A DNA stretch of 64,000 bases from Acidobacteriaceae bacterium. GTDB lineage: Bacteria > Acidobacteriota > Terriglobia > Terriglobales > Acidobacteriaceae. The notes under the pieces were generated by a model. That model worked only from the letters and a program-made list of their open reading frames with translations. It ran no database searches and was not told the origin of the DNA. Location: contig JANXZM010000081.1 in NCBI GenBank assembly GCA_025355505.1, forward strand, positions 51,480-115,479, given 5' to 3'. The position numbers and the translations under genes are program-made. Within the stretch, counting starts at the first letter, position 1, and every line of letters starts with the position of its first letter. Shown piece by piece: positions 25,332 through 33,932 of this stretch.

Positions 25332-26942
25332 ATGAAAATCGTTTTCAAAGTTATCGGCATCGTCATTGTTCTGTTGATTGTGGTCGCCATTGCGCTCCCG
25401 TTTCTGGTAAATGTCAACAATTTCCGTCCCCAGATTGAGTCGAACCTCAGCTTGGCTCTGGGACGGCCAGTAAAAGTCGGCAACTTGAGCCTCGGCATCT
25501 TCTCCGGCAGCGTGGGCGCCGACCAGCTCTCCATCGCCGACGACCCCAAGTTCAGCAGCGCCCCGTTTATCCAGGCGAAATCGCTGCAAGTGGGCGTCGA
25601 ACTGATGCCCCTCATTTTCAGCAAGCAACTCAACATCACCCGGCTTCTCATCGATCATCCGGAAATCACTTTGCTGCGCAACCGCGAGGGAGTTTGGAAT
25701 TTTTCCTCGCTGGGAAACCAGGCGGCGCCAGCCAAAGCGGCCGGAAAAACATCCAGTACACCCGCGAACGTGAACGTGGCCAAGCTTGACCTGACCGATG
25801 GAACCGTCACGGTCGGGTCCCTTTCCGGCAAACGTAAACCCGTCGTGTATGACAAGGTCAACGTTGCAGTGCGCAATTTTTCTTTTACCAGCGCGTTTCC
25901 CGTGATTGCGTCCGCCGGCCTCCCAGGCGGCGGCAGCTTGAAAATCGACGGCTCCGCCGGTCCGATCAATTCGACCGATACTTCGCTCACCCCGGTGCAG
26001 GCAAAGTTGAACCTCAGAAAACTCGATCTCTCGCAATCGGCGATCGTCGCCCCGGAGCTTGGCATAAGCGGTTCGGCTGATTTCGACGGCACGCTCAGTT
26101 CCAATGGCCACATGGCGAAGGCCGGTGGAACCTTGAAGGCCACGTCGTTGAAACTGGTTCCCAAGGGCTCTCCCGCCGGAGTCCCCGTCCAGGTTGTTTT
26201 CGCCGTCGAGCATAACCTGCAGACCGAGGCCGGAAAGCTGATGCAGGGCGACGTCGCTATGGGCAAGGCGCTGGCCAAACTCACTGGCACTTACGATATG
26301 CACGGCGAAACCACTTCGATCCACACAAAACTGAACGGACAAGCCATGCCGGTCGACGACCTCGAAGCCATGCTTCCCGCACTCGGCGTAATTCTTCCCA
26401 CGGGTTCGCGGCTCAAGGGCGGAACGCTTTCGGTCGAACTCAACTCCGCTGGTCCGCTCGACAAGCTGGTCTCAACCGGCTGGGTAAAGATGAGCAACAC
26501 CGCACTCGCGGGCTTCAACCTCGGATCCAAGCTATCGGCAATCTCCGCCCTTACCGGCAAGCAGACCGGCAGCGACACCAGCATCCAGAACCTGAGTTCC
26601 GATGTGCGGTACGCGCCCGAAGGTACGCGCCTCGACAAAATCAACCTGGTGATCCCGGCGATTGGAACCGTCACCGGCGCAGGCACTGTCAGTCCCAACA
26701 ATGCACTCGACTTCAAGATGGTGGCCAACCTGGACGGCGTCGGTGCCGGGCTGAACAAAGTCGCCGGCCTCGGTGCGGGCGGCATCCCCGTGAGCATTGC
26801 GGGTACCACTTCCAACCCAACCTTCATGCCGGATATGAAGGGGATGCTGGGGGGCCAACTGAAGGGGTTGCTAAAGGGAGCAGACAAGAACAACCCTCTC
26901 GGCGGACTGACCGGGCTCTTCGGGAAAAAGAACCCGCAGTAG
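25332..26942 (+). CDS. AsmA-family protein
   Basis: This is 536 residues with a strong Shine-Dalgarno (AGGAGG, 7 nt before ATG). One N-terminal membrane helix (VIGIVIVLLIVVAIALPFLV) leads directly into the AsmA motif NNFRPQIESNLSLALGRPV. A repetitive beta-rich periplasmic domain follows, with a C-terminal Gly/Leu/Lys-rich tail (GLLKGADKNNPLGGLTG). AsmA-like proteins form beta-groove bridges linked to lipid transport and outer-membrane homeostasis. It appears to be monocistronic and stands opposite the divergent M20 operon. Confidence 0.9.
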   Translation: MKIVFKVIGIVIVLLIVVAIALPFLVNVNNFRPQIESNLSLALGRPVKVGNLSLGIFSGSVGADQLSIADDPKFSSAPFIQAKSLQVGVELMPLIFSKQLNITRLLIDHPEITLLRNREGVWNFSSLGNQAAPAKAAGKTSSTPANVNVAKLDLTDGTVTVGSLSGKRKPVVYDKVNVAVRNFSFTSAFPVIASAGLPGGGSLKIDGSAGPINSTDTSLTPVQAKLNLRKLDLSQSAIVAPELGISGSADFDGTLSSNGHMAKAGGTLKATSLKLVPKGSPAGVPVQVVFAVEHNLQTEAGKLMQGDVAMGKALAKLTGTYDMHGETTSIHTKLNGQAMPVDDLEAMLPALGVILPTGSRLKGGTLSVELNSAGPLDKLVSTGWVKMSNTALAGFNLGSKLSAISALTGKQTGSDTSIQNLSSDVRYAPEGTRLDKINLVIPAIGTVTGAGTVSPNNALDFKMVANLDGVGAGLNKVAGLGAGGIPVSIAGTTSNPTFMPDMKGMLGGQLKGLLKGADKNNPLGGLTGLFGKKNPQ

Positions 26943-26999
26943 GCCAGGTCGAAACTCGCGGGCTGGTTCCTGTAGTAGCTCGGAGACAACCGGGGAGGG

Positions 27000-27147
27000 G
27001 GTCCAAGGCGTGATCGGTGCTGGCCGTGCTGTCGGGCAAGAATGTCCGTGCGAAATCCGACAGCGTGAAGGTGGTTACTTGCGGAGCGATTCCAATTTCC
27101 ACCGTGGCCTGGTAGAAGGCGTTCATTGACTGGCTTAGATCCTGTAG
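27000..27147 (-). pseudogene. Remnant of a DUF1501-family gene
   Basis: The minus strand encodes about 45 residues with a clear DUF1501 signature: DLSQSMNAFYQATVEIG, then QVTTFTLSDFARTFLPD and a STDHA end. In complete members this segment is internal and is followed by GWGNHH/VLGG-type sequence. Here homology stops at the DHA, and a stop codon precedes it. The rest of the 26.94-27.33 kb gap shows nothing recognisable. A related intact gene is at 31104-32357, but this fragment (NAFYQATVEIG) is of a different subtype. Confidence 0.65.
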
Positions 27148-27330
27148 AGGCTATTTCGCGGATTCAACTGATCGCTGCGGGTATCGAATCCGTTGCTTGA
27201 AACGAATAAAATCTGGCGTGCCAATCCGAGCGCAGCTCGCACCTGGATAATCTGCGCCAACTGCTGCAATTGTCCGCCGAGGCAAACAGGATTCAGGACA
27301 CGGCAGCGGCAGGCATTCGCCCACGCCCGC

Positions 27331-27876
27331 TCAGCGAACGCCGCGGAGAGCCGTCTCGGCGGGATGAGCCGCGAGCCTCTGCATGCCGTTCAGAATCGTG
27401 GCAATCACGTTCTCGTCCCCGACTACCGTGTTGATCATCAGGTGATAGAGGCTGCGGGTGGGCCAATCGGCATTGAAGTAGTGTTTGATGTACTCCATCC
27501 GCTCCTTGTCCACGTTCTCCACCAGGTCTTCGGAATCTTTGCGGCTTTTGCCCATTGCGAGCAGTCGGCGAATTGTTTCGTCGTGCGGAGCATAGGTGAA
27601 GACGCGGAAAGTATCCTCGCGTTCGCGCAGGAAAAATGGGCCGCCACGGCCGACAATCACCGCATTGCCTTCTGCCGCGATGGTGTCGCTGAAGGTCAAC
27701 GACAGGACTCCGGGGGTGGGCTTGGCGTCCGCCACGCTGCCAAACACTGGATTCTGTGCCGAGGGTTGAAGCTGTGAGGTTGGAACCTGCATGGACCCGC
27801 CCGCCGAGTTCGCGGTCGAACTCGAAGCTTGGGCGCGATCAGCAAAACAATCCGCAAAACAAATGTGCGCAAGCAC
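27331..27876 (-). pseudogene. Cytidylate-kinase-like protein lacking its P-loop domain
   Basis: The C-terminal ~110 residues match the cytidylate kinase-like family: AEGNAVIVGRGGPFFL, DTFRVFTYAPHDETIRR, then VDKERMEYIKHYFNADWP and SLYHLMINTVVGDENV. Complete proteins begin with a glycine-rich nucleotide-binding loop (ISREYGSGG type); here the first ~70 residues are a Ser/Gln/Pro-rich stretch with no P-loop. In the same frame upstream, across one TAA stop (27937-27939), is a 45-codon ORF ending RLIISVS, which resembles the strand that normally leads into the loop. I read this as a decayed kinase gene; a divergent non-kinase protein is possible. Confidence 0.55.
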
Positions 27877-27936
27877 CGCGGTTGCCGAGTGGGACGGTCC
27901 GGGAAAGCCATGGAGACTGGGCTCTCTCCTTACGAG

Positions 27937-28074
27937 TTACGAGACAGAAATGATAAGTCTTTTCGATTTTTTTTTCTCCTGGTCCGATGCAAATTGTTGA
28001 ACTGCCTCGCGATAGAGCGCGGACCCGTGCCGTTTTGCAGGTGCGCTCGCGCTGGCAACAGTGACCTTGGTCAT
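27937..28074 (-). CDS. 45-residue ORF upstream of the cytidylate-kinase-like remnant
   Basis: It starts at ATG 28074 with GGAGGTT upstream and encodes MTKVTVASASAPAKRHG..., a KKKSK run and a terminal RLIISVS. It shares the frame of the next ORF, separated by TAA and a 60-nt stretch without a start. It could be an independent peptide, or the first exon-like part of a gene split by the stop codon. Confidence is low. Confidence 0.35.
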   Translation of the reverse strand: MTKVTVASASAPAKRHGSALYREAVQQFASDQEKKKSKRLIISVS

Positions 28075-28164
28075 CTTGTGTAACCTCCACCCAAAGTTCA
28101 ATCTTATGAGGCGAGGCAAAGCTACTTCCCTGCGACGGAGAACTGCACGAGGGAAGTCCTGCGT

Positions 28165-28842
28165 ATGAGTGAAGACACGAAAGTGCCGCCGAAAGGATCG
28201 GACTGGACGCGCCTGCTCACGGATCCCGATCTGGTCAGCAACCTCGGGAAACTGCTCCAGACCTACCGCGAGGTCTCTCCGCAACAGCGCGAAACCGCGC
28301 TGCTGCGGGCGATGCGCGAGATCAAAGATGCTGCCGTCAAAGACCGCGAAGCGCGGGGAACCTTACCCGCTAGCGCAGTGCCGGCGCCACCCGCCGAACT
28401 TCCTCATCCTGAACCAGTGGATGAAACACCCCCGTTTGAACCGGATTTATACAAATCGCAATTGGAATCGGACCGCCGCCGCTTTCAGCGGGTCAAGTGC
28501 TATGTGGCGGTGGAAATCCACGTTGAGGGAATAGAGGAGCCAGTCTGGGGCAATCTAGCGAATGTGGGCCGCGGTGGATGCCAGGTCGAGACCGCCAGCC
28601 CCGTCCCCGCAGGCAAGACCCTGGAAATCGGCTTGTGGGTCTCAAGCGGAAAGATCTGGGTGAAAGGCGTCATCATCAGCGGAGTCGCGACGCGCAGCGC
28701 CCCGTCGTTTGGCGTCCGGGTGAAATTCTCCGAATCGGAACTGTCGGAAAAGGAACACCTGCGGGAATTTCTTAAATTCGTCGAGAGCACCGCCCGCCAG
28801 TCGCAAAGCGGAAAAGCCTATGTGGCGAAATTAAAGGGCTAG
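28165..28842 (+). CDS. PilZ-domain protein (putative c-di-GMP effector)
   Basis: This is 225 residues. Residues ~1-100 form a helical, Pro-rich N-terminus (ETALLRAMREIKDAAVKDRE). The PilZ domain (~110-215) starts with DRRRFQRVKCYVAVEI, giving the RxxxR-like c-di-GMP contact (RRRFQR), followed by NVGRGGCQVETASPVPAG in place of the consensus D/NxSxxG motif. It ends GVRVKFSESELSEKEHLREF. PilZ domains bind cyclic di-GMP and control motility, adhesion or polysaccharide export. The c-di-GMP motifs are nearly canonical, so binding is likely. It is a single gene with no obvious partner nearby. Confidence 0.88.
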   Translation: MSEDTKVPPKGSDWTRLLTDPDLVSNLGKLLQTYREVSPQQRETALLRAMREIKDAAVKDREARGTLPASAVPAPPAELPHPEPVDETPPFEPDLYKSQLESDRRRFQRVKCYVAVEIHVEGIEEPVWGNLANVGRGGCQVETASPVPAGKTLEIGLWVSSGKIWVKGVIISGVATRSAPSFGVRVKFSESELSEKEHLREFLKFVESTARQSQSGKAYVAKLKG

Positions 28843-28915
28843 GCTCCCTTCCAACCTAACCTTCTTCCAAGCTAACCTTGCCAGCAACTTTTCCTGCGAT
28901 CCGGGTTCATTCCTA

Positions 28916-31027
28916 ATGAGGCCAATCAGGATGGAAATGCCTTTGCGCAAACGCCGCTTGCTGTTGGCGGCTGCTCTGCTTGTAACCGCCGGGCTTACGA
29001 CCCAGTTCGCTCTCGGCCGCAAGAAGGACAAGCTCGCTGAAGCGATGGGGATGGATGAGCAGAAACGCGCCGTCCACGCTCTGAACCGGCTGACCTTCGG
29101 TCCAAGGCCCGGCGACGTGGAGCGCGTCACGCGCATGGGCGTTGACAAGTGGATCGAACTCGAACTCCATCCCGATAAAATTGATAACTCGGCGCTCGAT
29201 GCCAGGCTCGGTCCGTTCCGTACGTTGCGTATGGGAACAAAAGAGATTGTCGAGAATTTTCCGCCCAACCCGTTGATCAAGCAGATTGCCGACGGGAAAG
29301 CGCCGCTGCCCACCGAGCCCACGAAGCGCGCGGTTTACGAAGCGCAACTCCAGCGCTACGAAGACAAGCGGGAACGCAAAGAAGACGCAGCCAAAAGCGG
29401 CGCGGCCGCCGGCGACCCGCAGAATGCTTCCGGCGCTGGCAATACATCCAGCGGCAACGACGGTGCCAGCGTTTGTAGAGACGGGGCTTGCCCCGTCTCC
29501 GGAGATAGCACCAACCCAGCCGATCTCGACCAGATGCGCCGCCGCGAGCAACGCCGGCTCGCGAATCTCAAGACACAGAAACTTCTCGATCTTCCCGCCG
29601 ACGAGCGCATGAAGGAGATTCTGAAAATGTCACCCGAGGATCGACAGGCGATCGCCACCACGACCAAAGGCGCCAAGGCAGACGCGCTGATGGAGGGGAT
29701 GAGCCCGCAGCAGAAAGAAACGATGATGGCGCTCAATAATCCCGAGCACGTGGTGGTCAACGAGTTGATGCAGTCCAAGATGCTGCACGCAATCTATAGC
29801 GAACGGCAACTCGACGAAGTGATGACCGACTTCTGGTTCAACCACTTCAACGTATTCATCAACAAGGGCGCCGACCGTTACCTGCTCACCAGCTATGAGC
29901 GCGACGCGATCCGTCCCCACGTGTTGGGAAAATTCGCAGACCTGCTGGTGGCGACCGCCAAGAGTCCGGCGATTCTGTTCTATCTCGACAACTGGTTGAG
30001 CGTCGGGCCGGACTCGGAAATCGGGCTTGGAATCGCACCGCACCGCCGCAACCGGCGCGGCTATGGCCGCAACCCGAATAATCGTCCGTCGGGCAAGCGC
30101 AGGCAGGCCAGCGGCCTGAACGAAAACTACGGCCGCGAACTGATGGAGTTGCACACGCTCAGCGTAAACGGCGGCTACTCGCAGAAAGATGTCACCGAAG
30201 TTGCCAAGGTTTTCACCGGGTGGACGCTCGATCAGCCGAAAAAAGGCGGCGCCTTCCGTTTCGAGCCGCGCATGCACGAGCCCGGCGACAAAATTGTCCT
30301 CGGACATCGCATCAAGCAAAACGGCGGGAAAGAAGGCCTGGAAGTGCTGCGCCTGCTGGCGCGCAATCCAAAGACGGCGCACTTCATTTCCCAAAAACTG
30401 GCGATGCGCTTTGTCTCTGACGATCCTCCCGCAACGCTGGTCGATCGCATGGCCCAAACCTTTCTAAAAAAGGACGGCGACATTCGCGAAGTACTACGCA
30501 CCATGTTCAAGTCGCCCGAGTTCTGGTCGCCGGAGACCTACCGCGCCAAAGTGAAAACACCGCTCGAGTTCGTGGTCTCTGCCGCACGCGCCAGCCGTGC
30601 CGAGGTTGAGGACGCCCGCGCTCTGGTCGGCACGCTCAACAACATGGGCATGATGCCGTATGGCATGATGCCGCCGACGGGTTACTCGATGAAAGCCGAC
30701 GTTTGGGTGAACTCCTCGGCGCTCTTGGGACGCATGAATTTCGCCCTCGGGCTGGCCGCAGGAAAGATACGGGGAGTCAAAGTCGATTCCGCCAGCCTGG
30801 CAGCCGGAACCGCCGCGGAAGGACCGACCGACCCGCAGCAAGCGTTAGCGAACCTGGAAAAGTTGCTGCTCTCAGGTGACATTTCGAAGCAAACACACGA
30901 TACCATCAGCAAGCAACTGGAAGATCCAAAGATCAACCAGCGGCGATTGGATGATCCAAAGCGTCCGCCAAACGTGGCGGCGATTACAGGTTTGATTCTG
31001 GGGTCGCCAGAGTTTCAGAGGAGATAG
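28916..31027 (+). CDS. DUF1800-family protein carrying an in-frame palindromic insert
   Basis: This is 703 residues. An N-terminal signal-like helix (LLLAAALLVTAGLTTQF) precedes the DUF1800 start HALNRLTFGPRPGDVERV (~45-62). Later hallmarks are DFWFNHFNVFINKG, LNENYGRELMELHTLSVNG and VAKVFTGWT. A long charged linker (~130-240) carries the translated family A palindrome (VCRDGACPVSGD, ~186-197), absent from any core motif. DUF1800 proteins are secreted and nearly always encoded with DUF1501 proteins, as here; their biochemical role is unknown. The pair probably forms one operon (76 nt apart). Confidence 0.9.
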   Translation: MRPIRMEMPLRKRRLLLAAALLVTAGLTTQFALGRKKDKLAEAMGMDEQKRAVHALNRLTFGPRPGDVERVTRMGVDKWIELELHPDKIDNSALDARLGPFRTLRMGTKEIVENFPPNPLIKQIADGKAPLPTEPTKRAVYEAQLQRYEDKRERKEDAAKSGAAAGDPQNASGAGNTSSGNDGASVCRDGACPVSGDSTNPADLDQMRRREQRRLANLKTQKLLDLPADERMKEILKMSPEDRQAIATTTKGAKADALMEGMSPQQKETMMALNNPEHVVVNELMQSKMLHAIYSERQLDEVMTDFWFNHFNVFINKGADRYLLTSYERDAIRPHVLGKFADLLVATAKSPAILFYLDNWLSVGPDSEIGLGIAPHRRNRRGYGRNPNNRPSGKRRQASGLNENYGRELMELHTLSVNGGYSQKDVTEVAKVFTGWTLDQPKKGGAFRFEPRMHEPGDKIVLGHRIKQNGGKEGLEVLRLLARNPKTAHFISQKLAMRFVSDDPPATLVDRMAQTFLKKDGDIREVLRTMFKSPEFWSPETYRAKVKTPLEFVVSAARASRAEVEDARALVGTLNNMGMMPYGMMPPTGYSMKADVWVNSSALLGRMNFALGLAAGKIRGVKVDSASLAAGTAAEGPTDPQQALANLEKLLLSGDISKQTHDTISKQLEDPKINQRRLDDPKRPPNVAAITGLILGSPEFQRR
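29474..29502. repeat. Family A palindrome inside the DUF1800 coding sequence (short form)
   Basis: The sequence starts TGTAGAGACGGGGCTTGCCC and ends CGTCTCCGG. It is a perfect GGGG-CTTG-CCCC-centred palindrome with GAGAC/GTCTC arms, like one half of the long copies at 19.9 and 21.8 kb. It is read in frame (CRDGACPVSGD) without disrupting the ORF, in a linker region of the protein. Confidence 0.85.
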
Positions 31028-31029
31028 AG

Positions 31030-31095
31030 GACGGCGAGCTACGAGCCGCGAGCAACCGGATCGCTCGAAGCCCGTAGCTCGAAGCTCGAAGCAGA
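31030..31095. repeat. Degenerate GAGCTACGAGC / CTCGAAGC low-complexity repeat
   Basis: The DUF1800-DUF1501 gap consists of variants of GAGCTACGAGC, CGAGCAACCGG and TAGCTCGAAGCTCGAAGC, partly self-complementary. The same vocabulary recurs at 34703-34763 and 38081-38119. Confidence 0.6.
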
Positions 31096-31103
31096 GGTTT
31101 CAC

Positions 31104-32357
31104 ATGTCCATCACTCGACGCATTTTTCTCCGCAACGGCGCGCTGGCAGTTGTCGGCACAACCGCGCTGCCGAGCTTTCTAGCCCGCGCAGCTTTTGGCG
31201 CGGCTGACCAGGGCGTTCGCACCAGGCGCCTGGTCGTGATTTTCCAGCGCGGTGCGGCCGACGGCCTCAACATCGTTGTGCCGCACGGCGAGCCCGGGTA
31301 CTACGCCATGCGGCCCACCATCAACATTCCAAAGAAATCCGTGCTCGACCTCGACGGCTTTTTCGGATTGCATCCGGCGATGGCGTCGTTTCAGCCACTT
31401 TGGAAACAAAAGCACCTTGCCATCGTGCACGCCGCCGGATCGCCCGATCCAACGCGCTCGCACTTCGACGCGCAGGACTTCATGGAATCCGGCACGCCCG
31501 GCGTGAAGGTTACCGACGACGGCTGGCTGAACAGGGCCCTGCACGAGCTTTCCGCCGGCCAATCCGCACCCGGCAAGTCGGCCTTCCGCGCCATTGCGCT
31601 AGGGCCATCGTTGCCCCGCATTCTCTCCGGCAAAGAGCCCGCCATTGCGATCAACAACCTGAACGATTTTTCCGTAGGCGGAAAAAATCCCAAGGCAGCG
31701 CCCATCGCGAATACGTTTGAGGCGATGTACGAAAACTCCGTGGACACCGTGCTGCACGGCACCGGCCAGGAAACCTTCGACGCAGTGAAGACGCTGAAGG
31801 CCGCCGATCCCGCGCATTACACGCCAGCGACCAACGCGAACTATCCGCGCGGACGCTTCGGCGACAGCCTGAAGCAACTCGCGCAACTGATCAAAGCGAA
31901 TCTCGGCGTGCAGGTCGCATTCGCCGACATCGGCGGCTGGGACCACCACGTCAATGAAGGCGGCACCCAGGGACAGATCGCAAACGTGCTCGGAGATTTT
32001 TCGCAATCGATCGCCGCCTTCTGGACCGACCTCGGCGATCTAGGAGAAGACACGGTCGTAGTGACCATGTCCGAATTCGGCCGCACCGCCCGCGAAAACG
32101 GCAACCGCGGCACCGACCACGGCCACGCCAACGTAATGTTCGTGCTGGGCGGCCCGGTGAAGGGTGGCAAAGTCTATGGCCGTTGGCCGGGGCTTAGCGA
32201 GGGGCAGTTGTATGAAGGGCGCGACTTGGCAGTGACTACGGATTTCAGGCTGGTGCTCAGCGAAGTCGTGTCACGGTATCTCGGGAACAAGGATTTGAAA
32301 ACGGTGTTTCCGGGATTTGATGGAGAGTCGGGACAGTTTGTGAACTTCTTGGGGTAA
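31104..32357 (+). CDS. DUF1501-family secreted protein, partner of the DUF1800 gene
   Basis: This is 417 residues with a Tat-like export signal (TRRIFLRNGALAVVGTTALP). Alkaline-phosphatase-superfamily-like features follow: LVVIFQRGAADGLNIVVPHG (~35-53), HFDAQDFMESGTPG, ADIGGWDHHVNEG (~275), VVTMSEFGRTARENG (~312) and GTDHGHANVMFVLGGPVKGG. The His/Asp-rich sites suggest metal binding, although the activity of the family is unknown. It follows the DUF1800 gene closely in the usual order. The protein appears complete, unlike the DUF1501 remnant 4 kb upstream. Confidence 0.92.
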   Translation: MSITRRIFLRNGALAVVGTTALPSFLARAAFGAADQGVRTRRLVVIFQRGAADGLNIVVPHGEPGYYAMRPTINIPKKSVLDLDGFFGLHPAMASFQPLWKQKHLAIVHAAGSPDPTRSHFDAQDFMESGTPGVKVTDDGWLNRALHELSAGQSAPGKSAFRAIALGPSLPRILSGKEPAIAINNLNDFSVGGKNPKAAPIANTFEAMYENSVDTVLHGTGQETFDAVKTLKAADPAHYTPATNANYPRGRFGDSLKQLAQLIKANLGVQVAFADIGGWDHHVNEGGTQGQIANVLGDFSQSIAAFWTDLGDLGEDTVVVTMSEFGRTARENGNRGTDHGHANVMFVLGGPVKGGKVYGRWPGLSEGQLYEGRDLAVTTDFRLVLSEVVSRYLGNKDLKTVFPGFDGESGQFVNFLG

Positions 32358-32358
32358 T

Positions 32359-32883
32359 TTAAGTCGTCGCTGAATTTCTGGAATCGGGTGCGGTCGGAGC
32401 GCCGCACTCCTCGCAAAACTTCGCAAGCGGCGAAATCAAGTGACCGTTCAGACAGCGGCGTCCAGCATCGATCTCATCCGCATGCAATAACGAATACATT
32501 ACGCCAAAGGAAGTTGAGTAGAAAACCGCCGGAAATATGACGAAGCCGCATGGCGAAGCACCTGGATTGCTACCTCGCAGAAACGGGAGCACGAATGCCG
32601 CGAAGAATACGTATCCCCAGATAGCCCACAAGGTCTTTTGCATCCATCCAGGGCAGCCACGCAATGCCGCTTTCCATAAGTCCCGCTGCCTAAAATCGCG
32701 CGTCAGCCCGTTCATCAAAAGAACGGTCGGTAGCCAGACAATGAGCAATCCGATGAACAGTTTCGGGAACAGCCGCTGTCCGAATTCGGGACTCTCGAAG
32801 AAACTTGCAACGTGCAACAGGAAACACGCAATTACACCAAGTCCGGATACCACCATGACTGGGTAGGCTATCGCTCTTCTCAT
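32359..32883 (-). CDS. Four-helix membrane protein with C-terminal zinc ribbon
   Basis: This is 174 residues with four hydrophobic helices (~8-28, ~42-60, ~83-102, ~110-128). A cytosolic tail follows with C..GH...AKFCEECG (residues ~142-162), a CxGH/CxxC half-ribbon that probably binds zinc. I do not recognise the family. It follows the Rieske gene by 6 nt on the same strand, so they are likely co-transcribed. Confidence 0.65.
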   Translation of the reverse strand: MRRAIAYPVMVVSGLGVIACFLLHVASFFESPEFGQRLFPKLFIGLLIVWLPTVLLMNGLTRDFRQRDLWKAALRGCPGWMQKTLWAIWGYVFFAAFVLPFLRGSNPGASPCGFVIFPAVFYSTSFGVMYSLLHADEIDAGRRCLNGHLISPLAKFCEECGAPTAPDSRNSATT

Positions 32884-32889
32884 CTGGCG

Positions 32890-33195
32890 CTACTCCAGTT
32901 CAACCGAAACATCTCCGCCCTCAACCTTCACCGGATACACCGCCACCTTCGCCCCCAGCGGACCGGCCTCACCCGTCTTCGGGTCCCATGCCCAGCCGTG
33001 CCACGGACAGATCACCTTGCCATCTTCGATCACGCCCTGACCGAGTGGGCCTCCGCGATGGAGGCAGATATTGTCCATGGCGCTGATTTCACCGTTCACG
33101 TTGGCGACGCAGATGGTCTTGTCGCCGCAGGGGAATTCTTTGGCTTGGTTGACAGCGGGGAGATCGGATTGAGTGGCGATCTTAATGAATGGCAT
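32890..33195 (-). CDS. Rieske [2Fe-2S] ferredoxin (non-haem dioxygenase/nitrite-reductase small-subunit type)
   Basis: This is 101 residues and a stand-alone Rieske fold. Both cluster-binding boxes are intact: ICLHRGGPLGQG (Cys-x-His) and VICPWHGWAWDPKTG (Cys-x2-His) at ~43-70. No signal peptide or membrane anchor is present, so it is a cytosolic electron carrier of the NirD/BphF kind. No oxygenase partner is adjacent; the nearest redox gene is the orphan nuoB 110 nt upstream. Its true partner is unknown. Confidence 0.93.
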   Translation of the reverse strand: MPFIKIATQSDLPAVNQAKEFPCGDKTICVANVNGEISAMDNICLHRGGPLGQGVIEDGKVICPWHGWAWDPKTGEAGPLGAKVAVYPVKVEGGDVSVELE

Positions 33196-33222
33196 ATCTG
33201 TTCGGATAGCGCGGCAAAAGCA

Positions 33223-33247
33223 GGTCCTTCGCTTCGCTCAGGATGAC
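33223..33247. repeat. Family C element (half), GGTCCTTCGCTTCGCTCAGG
   Basis: A 25-nt stretch beginning GGTCCTTCGCTTCGCTCAGG and ending ATGAC lies between nuoB and the Rieske gene. Its reverse complement opens the paired copy at 36141-36225. Just downstream, 33271-33290 has the CTGAGAACTG/CAACTGAGA low-complexity motif seen again at 44.2 kb. Confidence 0.7.
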
Positions 33248-33305
33248 AAAAGTATATAGGAGCGGTTTAACTGAGAACTGACAACTGAGAATTCCAGTCT
33301 AACTG

Positions 33306-33866
33306 CTATTTCGGCTGCATCGTCTGCGCGACCATCACCTGGCGCTTGAAATTCTCCATCATATTTTCTTCCAGCCGAACTTCGGTGGGGCGCTTGGCGA
33401 GCGTCATGGTGTCGATCTTGTCCTGCAGCTTGAGCAGCGCGTAAAACAAATTCTCCGGACGCGGCGGGCAGCCGATTACATACACATCCACCGGCACGAT
33501 GCGGTCAACGCCTTGCAGCACGGCGTAGGTATTGAACGGGCCGCCGACGGACGAGCATGCGCCCATCGAGATTACCCACTTCGGCTCGGGCATCTGCTCA
33601 TAAATTCTCTTCACCACGGGCGCCATCTTGAGCGTGACCGTGCCGGAAACGATCATCAGATCGGACTGGCGCGGGCTGGGGCGAAAGACCTCCGAGCCAA
33701 AGCGCGCGATATCGAAGCGCGATGTCGAGGACGCGATCATCTCGATGGCGCAGCAGGCGAGGCCAAACGTCATCGGCCAAAGCGCCGACTTGCGCGCCCA
33801 GTTGAAGACGTAGTCCACCGTCGAGATCATGAAATTCTTTTCGAACTTGTTCTGGAGCCAGCTCAT
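33306..33866 (-). CDS. nuoB: NADH-quinone oxidoreductase subunit B (orphan copy)
   Basis: This is 186 residues from ATG 33866 ([12 protein letters not shown]), preferred over a start 13 codons upstream because it matches the usual NuoB N-terminus. The N2 [4Fe-4S] ligands are present: [10 protein letters not shown] (Cys-Cys), GACSSVGG and VIGCPPRPE. NuoB carries the terminal iron-sulfur cluster of complex I and contacts quinone. No other nuo genes are in the window, although nuoA/C/D usually flank it. It may be an orphan or paralogous copy. Confidence 0.93.
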   Translation of the reverse strand: MSWLQNKFEKNFMISTVDYVFNWARKSALWPMTFGLACCAIEMIASSTSRFDIARFGSEVFRPSPRQSDLMIVSGTVTLKMAPVVKRIYEQMPEPKWVISMGACSSVGGPFNTYAVLQGVDRIVPVDVYVIGCPPRPENLFYALLKLQDKIDTMTLAKRPTEVRLEENMMENFKRQVMVAQTMQPK

Positions 33867-33932
33867 GAGGCCTCGTTCCCTACAAGAATACTCCTCACCC
33901 TGCATCCGGGCGTGATCCTTGGGGCTTGGAGC

